The translations under genes and the position numbers were made by a program. From Candidatus Planktophila dulcis (lineage in GTDB: Bacteria; Actinomycetota; Actinomycetes; Nanopelagicales; Nanopelagicaceae), in contig NZ_CP016777.1 of NCBI RefSeq assembly GCF_002288225.1, positions 1,240,001 to 1,304,000 on the forward strand: a stretch of 64,000 nt of DNA. The letters run 5' to 3'. Shown one piece after another: positions 36,202 through 44,006 of the stretch (positions within the stretch are counted from its first letter, which is position 1; every line of letters begins with the position of its first letter). The notes below the pieces were generated by a model, which did no database searches, was not told where the DNA came from, and saw only the letters and a program-made list of their open reading frames with translations.

Positions 36202-36756
36202 TCAGGCCTGAGACCGCTTCCGCGTGAAGATTCTCAGGGCAACGAGGCTAAAGAGTAGAGATGAAACTAGTAAGGCTGCGATGGAAAGTGGCTTCCAGGA
36301 CGTTGGGTCTTGGGGGCGAATCTCATCACCGGGTACATCAATCAGCTGTTCTCCACCAACTGGCAATCCTTCAATTGTGTAGGGCGCATGATCATTCCCA
36401 ACTAATTCAATGCTCACCAACTGCTCACCAGATTTATCAGCGAATTGGAAGGTATTCAGGTGAAACCATTGATTGTAAATACGCATTATCTTTCGTCCAT
36501 CTAAGTACACATGAGCATGCCCTTCACCATTGACATGACGCATCGAAGCCATCTCGGGACGCCATGTAAAGCCTGCTGTGAGAACGCGAACATTAAACCC
36601 ACCCGTTGGATCTTTGGTAATTTCAAGTGTGGCAGTGGGGGCATCAACCTTTGAAATCTCATGAATCGCACTTGCACCATCGGTGTGAGCAATGGCAGGA
36701 CTACTGGTTGCAAATGTCAGAATCCATATGGTCAGTAGGGTGGAAATTAACTTCAC
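36202..36756 (-). CDS. Membrane-anchored exported protein of unknown function
   Basis: A 184-residue protein with a signal peptide (MKLISTLLTIWILTFATSSP, cleavage after AIA), an extracytoplasmic domain of about 120 residues and a C-terminal membrane helix (~155-175) followed by a basic tail. The domain holds a histidine-rich GEGHAHVYLDGRK motif and NDHAPYTIEG, which could bind metal. I do not recognise a named family with certainty; topology and the motif recall domains in copper-handling or PEFG-type surface proteins. It diverges from another exported protein at 36871 across a region with a PHO-box-like repeat. Confidence 0.72.
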   Translation of the reverse strand: MKLISTLLTIWILTFATSSPAIAHTDGASAIHEISKVDAPTATLEITKDPTGGFNVRVLTAGFTWRPEMASMRHVNGEGHAHVYLDGRKIMRIYNQWFHLNTFQFADKSGEQLVSIELVGNDHAPYTIEGLPVGGEQLIDVPGDEIRPQDPTSWKPLSIAALLVSSLLFSLVALRIFTRKRSQA

Positions 36757-36799
36757 CCTGAAAATATAGTGTAGGAAATGAAAATGTAATATCTCAAGT

Positions 36800-36817
36800 G
36801 TTCACTTTATATTCACT
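36800..36817 (+). promoter_or_regulatory. PHO-box-like direct repeat between two exported-protein genes
   Basis: GTTCACT and ATTCACT separated by TTAT give an exact 11-base period. Six of seven positions agree between the units, and TTCAC matches the GTTCACC unit of actinobacterial PhoP sites. It lies 18 bases upstream of the -35 of the gene at 36871, a suitable place for an activator. Confidence 0.52.
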
Positions 36818-36835
36818 TAAGACGCTCTTTATCTT

Positions 36836-36864
36836 TTGACATGTTTTTTTCACCAACTTAGGCT
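36836..36864 (+). promoter_or_regulatory. Consensus promoter for a leaderless transcript
   Basis: TTGACA (36836-36841), a 17-base spacer, TAGGCT (36859-36864), then six bases to the ATG at 36871. Transcription would begin at or beside the A of the start codon. This is the best promoter match in the window. Confidence 0.72.
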
Positions 36865-36870
36865 TCTGGT

Positions 36871-37359
36871 ATGAAGCTAAGAATTCTGACCTTAAGTGCC
36901 ATTCTCATCGCATCCGGAGTAGCGCCTTCTCACGCTGCAACTGTGACAGATAAGATCGTTGTGAATAAGAAAACTGTTGTTACATATTCACTTGCTAACT
37001 CTGTCACTCTCAATCCCAATGGATGTGAAGAGGTCTACATCAAGTACACAATAGATAATTCTTACAACTTCCCAAATGCCTATGTCATGTTTGGACTTTA
37101 TTCAGCCGAAAATAACGAGGCACAGTCAATTTATGTTCAACCTGGAAACGGGAAGAATGGACAAGGTAAAGATGCCTGGGTGGGTGATAAGGAAATGATC
37201 TTCTGTGGGAAAGCTAAGAGCTATGTCAATGAATACGGCGACAAGGTCACCGCACCTGCATTCTCAAAGGGGAAATACACTTTTTCTGCGCGCTTTACAA
37301 TTCTCAAACCTAAATTGTCTACAACTCAATCTAAGAAGATAGCTTTCACGGTTAACTAG
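36871..37359 (+). CDS. Small exported protein of unknown function
   Basis: A 162-residue protein with a signal peptide (MKLRILTLSAILIASGVAPS, cleavage after HAA or nearby). The rest looks all-beta: VTYSLANSVTLNP, EEVYIKYTIDNSY, AYVMFGLYSAE, MIFCGKAKSYVN and KYTFSARFTI strands. Two cysteines (about residues 50 and 111) could form a disulfide, so an immunoglobulin-like fold is likely. I do not recognise a family. It has its own near-consensus promoter and a PHO-box-like repeat upstream. It ends eight bases before the convergent putA stop. Confidence 0.75.
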   Translation: MKLRILTLSAILIASGVAPSHAATVTDKIVVNKKTVVTYSLANSVTLNPNGCEEVYIKYTIDNSYNFPNAYVMFGLYSAENNEAQSIYVQPGNGKNGQGKDAWVGDKEMIFCGKAKSYVNEYGDKVTAPAFSKGKYTFSARFTILKPKLSTTQSKKIAFTVN

Positions 37360-37367
37360 TAATTGGC

Positions 37368-40300
37368 TTAGGTAAGCCCTGAACATGCTGGCTTAGGCCC
37401 ACCGTTGGGATTGCCATAACGGTGATAGGTGATTGCAACTGATTGCTCGAGCAACCATCGAGGAGTTTCGATATCTCCACGTTGCGCAATAGGGCGATGA
37501 TCTACCGAAATGCCTTTGAGCATCTCCTCATAAATGGGTGGCTTACTTGAAGCAAGCCAGCGAATGCGAGCATATTTCTCTTTCACATCCCTTAAGTCAG
37601 TTGTGAAAATAACCTTTGCCCCAGTTTTTTCAGAGATGTAATGAATCAGTGACTTTTCATCTTGTGTCGTTGATTCATCGACTACAACAACAATTGGCGC
37701 TAAGTAATGACGATAACGCTGGAAGTTCTTCTCAACAATTAGACCACTTCGATCGATTGCTTGTGAACCAACTTTTGCCCACCATGTGTTCACACCAAAG
37801 ATTGCAGCCTCTACATTCGTCACTTGCAGCCAGTTGCGAAGTGTGTTGACGTAGTTAAGTCCGCCAGCTTTAGCGTTAGGTCCAACAGCAGAGCGCTTCC
37901 ATCCACCAAATGGTTGGCGATTAACAATCGCCCCAGTAATTCCGCGGTTCACATAAAGGTTTCCAGCCTCAATGCGATTGATCCACTCTTCGCACTCTTT
38001 CTCATCAAGAGATTGAATTCCAGCTGTTAACCCAAAATCTGTTTCATTCTGCCAAGTAATTGCTGTATCAAAATCTGGCGCTTCAATCACAGCAAGTACT
38101 GGACCAAACCACTCATTGCGATGTGACCAAGACTTTGCTTTCACTCCAAGCTTCACACCTGGGCGCCACATGAGTCCTGCATCATCTAATTGCTTAGGTT
38201 CAACAAGCCATGTTTCACCATGCTCAAGTTCTGTGAATGCGCGGGTGAGTGCTGCCTCTGATGGGCGAATGATGGGGCCTACCGTTGTTGAGAAATCCCA
38301 TCCTGCTCCCACATGCAGAGATTCCACAGCATCTTTGAGCTGACGAACGAATGCTGGGTCGTTATAGATATGGGTATCAACGATTGCAATCGATGCTGCA
38401 GAGCACTTCTGTCCTGCGTGCCCAAAAGCTGATTGCACTAAATCTTTGACTGCTGCATCGATATCAGCACACGCTGAGATAAGGACTGCATTCTTTCCGC
38501 TGGTCTCAGCCATCAAATTGATTTCAGGGCGCCAAGAAGTAAAGAGTGATGCGGTATCAAAGGATCCGGTAAGGATTACGCCATCAATTCCTGAATTAGT
38601 AACGAGATACTTTCCATTTTCATCATCGCGCATCGGCAAGAACTGCAGAACATCTTGTGGCACTCCGCCAGCCCACAGATGGCTAACGATCTCCCATGCT
38701 GTGGCAACAGTCTCTGGTGCAGGTTTGAGAATGACGGTATTTCCTGCAGCAAGGGCAGCACACACTCCGCCCATTGGAATTGCATAAGGGAAGTTCCACG
38801 GTGGAATAACAAGAATGGTTCCAAGAGGAGTTGACTCACCAAAGTTCTGCGCAGTAGTTGCATAGAAGCGCGCGAAGTCGATTGCCTCTGCAACTTCAGG
38901 ATCTGCCTCGGCTACTGTCTTTCCTGCATCGCGCGACATCACAGCAATTGTCTCTGTTGTTGCCTTTGCCATCACATCAGCTGCCTGAAAGAGAATATCT
39001 GTGCGCTCCTGTATTGAGAGTGCACTCCACTTCTCTTGTGCTTTTTTGGCTGTGGCAATCGCTGTATCAACATCTTTAGTCGAACCAACTGAATAGTGAT
39101 ACCAAACTTTGCCATTATCGGAAGGATCAGTTCCCTCTTCTTGCTCCTTGGTAAATACTTCTTTCCCATTGATTACTAATGGAATCTCTTGATCTTTAAT
39201 CGCACGAACCTTCTTCATTGCCTTGGAGACGGCGTTGATGAAGTTAGGTTCAGTCGGATCAGCATTGCGTTCATTCTCAAAGGTTGTTGAAGTATTTGTC
39301 AGATGCTCCACATGGCGAAGGGACTCAGTAGTAATTGTGTGACGCTCTGAAATCGACTTGAGGAAACGCTCTTCTTGTTCCTTAAACTTCTTTGGGTTCT
39401 TCGAGATTTCAAATGCAGCCTTCAAATAGTTCTCATCCGATGTGTTCTCATCGAGGCGACGAACAAGATAGGCGACAGCTGCGGCAAAATCATCTTTACG
39501 AGTCACCGGCGCATAGAGAAGAACGGGCTGACCTGCACGAGTCACAGCAAGTGCTTCAGCATTTGCCATACCTTCAAGCATTTCAATATCTATTTGATCT
39601 AGGACACCGCGAGACTTTGCGACTTCAATCGCCCATGTCATGTGAAATAGGTTGTGGGATGCAATGCCGATGCGCACAGCCTTTGAATGTTCAGGGCGAA
39701 GGGCAGCATCGATTAGGCGCACGTAAGAAGCATCAACATCTGACTTTGTTCGATAAGGCGCAGGGCTCCATCCATGAAGTTCTGCTTCAGCACGCTCCAT
39801 TGCAAGGTTTGCACCTTTTACTAAGCGCACCTTGATGGATCCACCGCTGCGTGCATAACGCTTCTGCGACCATTGCACGAGATCGCCAAAGAATTGATGT
39901 GCTTCAGGCAAATATGCCTGCAGAACAATTCCGGCCTTCATGGATTCAAACTCTGCTTCATCCAGTACGCGCATGAATGCTGCAACTGTCATTGGAAGAT
40001 CGCGATACTCCTCCATATCCAGGTTTACAAATACTCCATGCTGTTGTGCTTCGCGATAGAGAATGCGCATCTTTTCTGAAACTCGAGTAATTGAACCTTC
40101 GACATCGATGATGATGAGTTGAGCAACAATGGATGAGAGTTTAACTGAAATGTAATTTACTTCTGGGCGGCGCATCATCTCCAGAATCGATTGGAAGCGA
40201 AGCTCTGCTTCATGATCACCAAGGACAGCTTCACCTAAAACGTTGATGTTCAGGGCAATACCTTTATCACTGCGCTTACCCATGTGCTTTGAAAGTTTCT

Positions 40301-40697
40301 CAACTTCAGATGCAAGAATTAAATCTTTTGAAAGAGCGCGCACTCTCTGGTGCACTGCTGCGACTACTGGTGTTGGCACTACATGTGAAAGAACTCCAAT
40401 TGCATGTAGGCCAATACCGTTGAGTGGACCAAAGCCGGTGATGCTTGCCTTCTTTGCAGCCCGACGGAAAATACGTGAGGAAGATTTCACGGATGAAATG
40501 CGCATCACTTCATCGGTCAGAGTGATGGTCGCTTCAATTGCCTCAGGATCTTTAAATAATCGTGCAACTCGCTTACGGTTGGCTTTCTCGCGACGATCGC
40601 GCAACTTATCTGACTCTTTCATCAACGCTTGAGTTCGCGTGATTGCAGTGGCTGCTAGCTTGTCTAAGGCTGCATCTGTCTCAAAAATTGAGGGCAT
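37368..40697 (-). CDS. putA: Bifunctional proline dehydrogenase / glutamate-semialdehyde dehydrogenase
   Basis: An 1109-residue fusion enzyme converting proline to glutamate. The N-terminal half is the FAD-dependent PRODH barrel (VRLVKGANLAMERAEAELHGW near 290-310 and IASHNLFHMTWA). The second half is an aldehyde dehydrogenase with VIPPWNFPYAIPMGG, ILTGSFDTASLF, the general-base segment AETSGKNA and the catalytic Cys in GHAGQKCSAAS. No N-terminal DNA-binding domain is present, so it is an enzyme, not a repressor. TAACCT lies six bases before the ATG on the minus strand. It diverges from the aminopeptidase P gene; both could serve use of proline-rich peptides. Confidence 0.95.
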   Translation of the reverse strand: MPSIFETDAALDKLAATAITRTQALMKESDKLRDRREKANRKRVARLFKDPEAIEATITLTDEVMRISSVKSSSRIFRRAAKKASITGFGPLNGIGLHAIGVLSHVVPTPVVAAVHQRVRALSKDLILASEVEKLSKHMGKRSDKGIALNINVLGEAVLGDHEAELRFQSILEMMRRPEVNYISVKLSSIVAQLIIIDVEGSITRVSEKMRILYREAQQHGVFVNLDMEEYRDLPMTVAAFMRVLDEAEFESMKAGIVLQAYLPEAHQFFGDLVQWSQKRYARSGGSIKVRLVKGANLAMERAEAELHGWSPAPYRTKSDVDASYVRLIDAALRPEHSKAVRIGIASHNLFHMTWAIEVAKSRGVLDQIDIEMLEGMANAEALAVTRAGQPVLLYAPVTRKDDFAAAVAYLVRRLDENTSDENYLKAAFEISKNPKKFKEQEERFLKSISERHTITTESLRHVEHLTNTSTTFENERNADPTEPNFINAVSKAMKKVRAIKDQEIPLVINGKEVFTKEQEEGTDPSDNGKVWYHYSVGSTKDVDTAIATAKKAQEKWSALSIQERTDILFQAADVMAKATTETIAVMSRDAGKTVAEADPEVAEAIDFARFYATTAQNFGESTPLGTILVIPPWNFPYAIPMGGVCAALAAGNTVILKPAPETVATAWEIVSHLWAGGVPQDVLQFLPMRDDENGKYLVTNSGIDGVILTGSFDTASLFTSWRPEINLMAETSGKNAVLISACADIDAAVKDLVQSAFGHAGQKCSAASIAIVDTHIYNDPAFVRQLKDAVESLHVGAGWDFSTTVGPIIRPSEAALTRAFTELEHGETWLVEPKQLDDAGLMWRPGVKLGVKAKSWSHRNEWFGPVLAVIEAPDFDTAITWQNETDFGLTAGIQSLDEKECEEWINRIEAGNLYVNRGITGAIVNRQPFGGWKRSAVGPNAKAGGLNYVNTLRNWLQVTNVEAAIFGVNTWWAKVGSQAIDRSGLIVEKNFQRYRHYLAPIVVVVDESTTQDEKSLIHYISEKTGAKVIFTTDLRDVKEKYARIRWLASSKPPIYEEMLKGISVDHRPIAQRGDIETPRWLLEQSVAITYHRYGNPNGGPKPACSGLT

Positions 40698-40771
40698 TTA
40701 GCAAGGTTATCAAGGGTTATTTGTCTTTGCTCACCCTATAAATGTGAGATTAAAGAGCGTAGGATTCAAAT

Positions 40772-42226
40772 ATGAATAACGAGAATGCAGACGTTACGAC
40801 AGATAAGCCAAAGCGCGTTCACGACCAGGTGCCTTCTGAGCTCTTCGCTAACTTTATGAAATCCGGCTGGACGCCATCTGAGCTAACAGATATCGCGCCA
40901 CTCGAAGTTGTGACCTACGCATATTCACGTCGCCAAGTGTTATCAGCTGCCTATAAGGGAATTCGTCTCGTTCTCCCTGCTGGCGGATACAAGGTTCGTG
41001 CCAATGACACTGATTACAACTACCGTCCACATAGTGCATTTGTGTATTACAGCGGTGTGCAAGGAGCTGATGCAACTGCAGATGCTGTTCTTGTCCTAGA
41101 ACCATCAGGTGATTCACATATTACTTACCTCTACATGCACCCTCGCTCAACGCGCGATACTGATGCTTTCTATCGCGATGCAAAGTATGGAGAACTCTGG
41201 GTTGGGCGTCGCTTCACACTTGATGAAGCAAAGTCGCGCTATCAAATAGATACTCTTCAATTAAATGATCTTGAAGCTTTATTGAGTGATGGCAAAGAGA
41301 CTCTCACGCTACGCAGCGTTGATCCCGCAGTGGACCCTAAGGTGAAGAAGCATGATCGTGAAGAAGAATTTGCAACTTTCGTCTCAGAGCAGCGTCTGTG
41401 CAAAGATGAATATGAAATCCGTGAGATGCAGGCAGCAGTTGATGCAACAGCGCTCGGCTTCAACGATGTCATCCATGCGATGCCTGCGGCAGTTGAAACA
41501 CCTCGTGGTGAACGCGTTCTCGATGCTGCCTTCTATGGTCGTGCTCGAATTCTTGGTAATGATTTGGGATATAACACCATCGTGGGTGCAGGTTCACATG
41601 CATGTGTGCTGCACTGGATTCGCAATGACGGAGATGTTCGTCGCGGAGAGTTAGTACTTATTGATGCTGGTGTTGAAGTGGAATCCTTCTACACAGCAGA
41701 TATCACCCGCACACTGCCCGTCGATGGCAAGTTCACTCCTGCTCAGCGCGCGCTCTATATGTTGGTCTATGAGTCACAACTTGCAGGCTTTGCAGCAATT
41801 AAGCCTGGAGTACTTTTCTCCGAAATTAATAAAGCCTGCCAAGCAGTATTGGCAAAGGGCTTGGCAGATATGGGAGTGCTTACCGTTTCAGCAGAGGAAT
41901 CACTGAAGCCAGAAGTTGGTCTACATCGCCGTTGGACTCTTCACGGTGTGAGCCATCACTTAGGACTCGATGTTCACGACTGTGCACAAGCTCGTAAGGA
42001 TCAGTATCTCGATGCACCTCTACGTGAAGGCATGGTTCTCACAGTTGAGCCAGGACTCTATATCCAACCTGATGATGAACTCTTCGCACCTGAATATCGC
42101 GGTATCGGAATTCGCATTGAAGATGATGTTGTTGTCACTGCAGATGGTTGCCGCAATATCTCTGAGGATATTCCACGCCACCCAGATGAAATTGAAAAGT
42201 GGATGAAGGCCGTCTTAGGACGCTAG
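40772..42226 (+). CDS. pepP: Xaa-Pro aminopeptidase (aminopeptidase P)
   Basis: A 484-residue M24 metallopeptidase. The N-terminal creatinase-like domain (~1-180) has the YRPHSAFVYYSGVQ region. The pita-bread domain holds the metal ligands in LVLIDAGVEVESFYTADITRT (two Asp), GVSHHLGLDVHD (His), VLTVEPGLYI (Glu) and GIRIEDDVVV (Glu). It cleaves N-terminal residues from Xaa-Pro peptides, feeding proline to the divergent putA. TAGGAT ends seven bases before the ATG, readable as a leaderless -10 or an AGGA ribosome-binding site. The 3' end overlaps the convergent crcB by 12 bases. Confidence 0.94.
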   Translation: MNNENADVTTDKPKRVHDQVPSELFANFMKSGWTPSELTDIAPLEVVTYAYSRRQVLSAAYKGIRLVLPAGGYKVRANDTDYNYRPHSAFVYYSGVQGADATADAVLVLEPSGDSHITYLYMHPRSTRDTDAFYRDAKYGELWVGRRFTLDEAKSRYQIDTLQLNDLEALLSDGKETLTLRSVDPAVDPKVKKHDREEEFATFVSEQRLCKDEYEIREMQAAVDATALGFNDVIHAMPAAVETPRGERVLDAAFYGRARILGNDLGYNTIVGAGSHACVLHWIRNDGDVRRGELVLIDAGVEVESFYTADITRTLPVDGKFTPAQRALYMLVYESQLAGFAAIKPGVLFSEINKACQAVLAKGLADMGVLTVSAEESLKPEVGLHRRWTLHGVSHHLGLDVHDCAQARKDQYLDAPLREGMVLTVEPGLYIQPDDELFAPEYRGIGIRIEDDVVVTADGCRNISEDIPRHPDEIEKWMKAVLGR

Positions 42227-42553
42227 CTGATAGCCCGCGTAAGCGGCAAGTAAACCAAAGGCGATAGAAGCCACGAGGTTTGCTGCAACCACTTTGTACT
42301 TCTTTAACTCATATCCAAGGTAAAGATCGATAATGAATGTCGACCATGTTGTGAATGAGCCAGCGAAGCCGATTGCTAGAAAATCATGCCAGCGCTCGGT
42401 TGTAGCAAAAGTTGCACCGATTAAGAATGATCCCAGAATATTGACTGTGAAAGTTCCCACTGGTTTATCGGTGAACTTCCTAAAGTATTGATCTACTAAG
42501 AAGCGAGCAGGGGCGCCGATTGCCGCACCAAGAATCACCATCAGCGTATTCAT
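42215..42553 (-). CDS. crcB: Fluoride channel subunit CrcB/Fluc (second of pair)
   Basis: A 112-residue four-helix protein with the Fluc signatures GAAIGAPARFLVDQYF at the N-terminus, GTFTVNILGSFLIG (conserved Asn) and GFAGSFTTWSTFIIDLYL (the GxxGxxTTFSTF-type motif around the pore). Fluc dimers export fluoride passively. Two paralogues are encoded in tandem with a four-base overlap, which in other bacteria form a heterodimer. Last gene of the sdh-holin-crcB run. Confidence 0.92.
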   Translation of the reverse strand: MNTLMVILGAAIGAPARFLVDQYFRKFTDKPVGTFTVNILGSFLIGATFATTERWHDFLAIGFAGSFTTWSTFIIDLYLGYELKKYKVVAANLVASIAFGLLAAYAGYQLAS

Positions 42554-42903
42554 GCTCGCACCTTCACAAATCTACGTGCGGCCTTGAGTGATAAGTGAGC
42601 AACCACTAGTGATGCAACGATATTTACGAGTAAGTAGGTGAGGCCAGCTTCTTCAGGTGCTACAGCCTCATATGTCACGGCAGAGAATGTCGAGAGTCCA
42701 CCGCAGAAACCTGGCAAGAGGAAATAACGCAATTCAGTGATGCCCCGTCGCTCCATGAAAACCATAAAAACCATAGCCAGAGTAACTCCAAGTAAGTTGG
42801 CAGCTAGAGTTCCGAGCCCGCTTGAAGGAATTAAGAGTGAGAGAAACCAGCGAGTGAGGGAACCGAGGATGCCTCCGAGGGAGACAAGCCAGACGGCCCT
42901 CAA
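42550..42903 (-). CDS. crcB: Fluoride channel subunit CrcB/Fluc (first of pair)
   Basis: A 117-residue four-helix membrane protein. It has SLGGILGSLTRWFLSLL near the N-terminus, GTLAANLLGVTLAMVFM (conserved Asn) and LPGFCGGLSTFSAVTYEA. The sequence differs clearly from its neighbour at 42215, as expected for the two chains of a heterodimeric Fluc. It starts four bases after the holin-like gene, in the sdh operon; no fluoride riboswitch precedes it. Confidence 0.9.
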   Translation of the reverse strand: MRAVWLVSLGGILGSLTRWFLSLLIPSSGLGTLAANLLGVTLAMVFMVFMERRGITELRYFLLPGFCGGLSTFSAVTYEAVAPEEAGLTYLLVNIVASLVVAHLSLKAARRFVKVRA

Positions 42904-42906
42904 GAG

Positions 42907-43248
42907 TTACACCAACTTCTTAGTTGATTTAAAGAGTGTGGTGATCACGCTGATGATGAGGGAGGCAAGAAGTGCGGACCAGAATCCTGTGACTTCTAAC
43001 TTCTCACTCCATCGCGCGGTCAGCGACAGCATCGCCGCATTAACCACAAAGAGGAAGAGGCCGAAGGTAACGATGGAGACTGGAAAAGTTAAGACTTTAA
43101 TGATGGAGCCGAAGACGCTATTAATGAGACCCAAGAGCAGAGCGACCCAGAGATAGGTAGTTAGGCCACCATCGACGGTGATGCCAGGAACTATCAGCGT
43201 TGCAATCCACATTGAGAATGCAAGCACTGCCCAGCGGATGAGCAACAT
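42907..43248 (-). CDS. Four-helix membrane protein of the phage-holin-IV superfamily
   Basis: A 113-residue protein with four hydrophobic segments and the family pattern IVPGITVDGGLTTYLWVALLLGLINSVF followed by LTFPVSIVTFGLFLFVVNAAML. These housekeeping actinobacterial and cyanobacterial proteins share a name with phage holins, but no phage gene is nearby and a lysis role is not indicated. The start overlaps the sdhB stop by one base. Function unknown. Confidence 0.83.
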   Translation of the reverse strand: MLLIRWAVLAFSMWIATLIVPGITVDGGLTTYLWVALLLGLINSVFGSIIKVLTFPVSIVTFGLFLFVVNAAMLSLTARWSEKLEVTGFWSALLASLIISVITTLFKSTKKLV

Positions 43249-44006
43249 TAGTTGCGCTTTTCTCGCTTTAACAGTCCTGAGAACATGCGAGCTGGATCGT
43301 ATTTAATATCAACAACGCGCTCCTTCATTGGAATGATTGCGTTGTCGGTGATCTTGATGTGCTCTGGGCACACTTCAGTACAGCACTTTGTGATGTTACA
43401 CATTCCGAGACCATGCTCTTCTTGTGCCGTGCGCTTACGGTTCTTCAACATATCAAGTGGGTGCATATCAAGCTCTGCGATGCGAATAAAGAATCGTGGG
43501 CCAGCAAATGACTTCTTGTTCTCTTCATGATCGCGGACTACGTGACATACATCCTGACATAGGAAGCACTCAATGCACTTACGGAACTCTTGGCTTCGCT
43601 CAACGTCAACCTGTTCCATGCGAGCTTGCCCTGGAGCTAGATCTTTTGGATGTTCGTATGCAGGAATCTCCATCGACTTCTTATAGTTAAATGAGACGTC
43701 TGTAACGAGATCTTTAATGATTGGGAATGCTCGAAGTGGCGTCACAGTAATGGTTTCATTCTCATCAAAGGATGCAACCTGAGTCATGCAAGCAAGACGT
43801 GGCTTTCCGTTGATCTCCATAGAACAAGATCCACACTTGCCAGCCTTACAGTTCCAACGAACAGCTAAGTCGCCCATCTGTGTTGCTTGAACGCGGTGAA
43901 TAACATCGAGAACAACTTCGCCCTCGTTGACATCTACCTGAACATCTTTAAGACCACCGTCTGTTGCATCTCCTCGCCAGATGCGAAGATTAAGTTTGCG
44001 CGCCAT
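43248..44006 (-). CDS. sdhB: Succinate dehydrogenase iron-sulfur subunit
   Basis: A 252-residue subunit with three cluster sites: CKAGKCGSC plus a later Cys for [2Fe-2S] (~residues 54-76), CIECFLCQDVC (~142-152) and CNITKCCTEVCPEH (~201-215) for the other clusters. It transfers electrons from SdhA to the membrane anchor. The gene overlaps sdhA by one base. The linker between the N- and C-terminal domains resembles the Sdh1 type of mycobacteria rather than E. coli SdhB. Confidence 0.94.
   Translation of the reverse strand: MARKLNLRIWRGDATDGGLKDVQVDVNEGEVVLDVIHRVQATQMGDLAVRWNCKAGKCGSCSMEINGKPRLACMTQVASFDENETITVTPLRAFPIIKDLVTDVSFNYKKSMEIPAYEHPKDLAPGQARMEQVDVERSQEFRKCIECFLCQDVCHVVRDHEENKKSFAGPRFFIRIAELDMHPLDMLKNRKRTAQEEHGLGMCNITKCCTEVCPEHIKITDNAIIPMKERVVDIKYDPARMFSGLLKREKRN

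Noticed and set aside
39392-39835. A 147-codon plus-strand open frame
   Set aside because: Antisense within putA; composition (Gln/His/Leu-rich) is a shadow of a coding strand.
42907-43248. Prophage remnant suggested by a holin-family hit
   Set aside because: The family is a common housekeeping membrane protein in actinobacteria; no other phage gene is near and it sits in the sdh operon.
42550-43260. Fluoride riboswitch before crcB
   Set aside because: The crcB genes follow other genes by a few bases, leaving no room for a riboswitch, and I see no matching fold.
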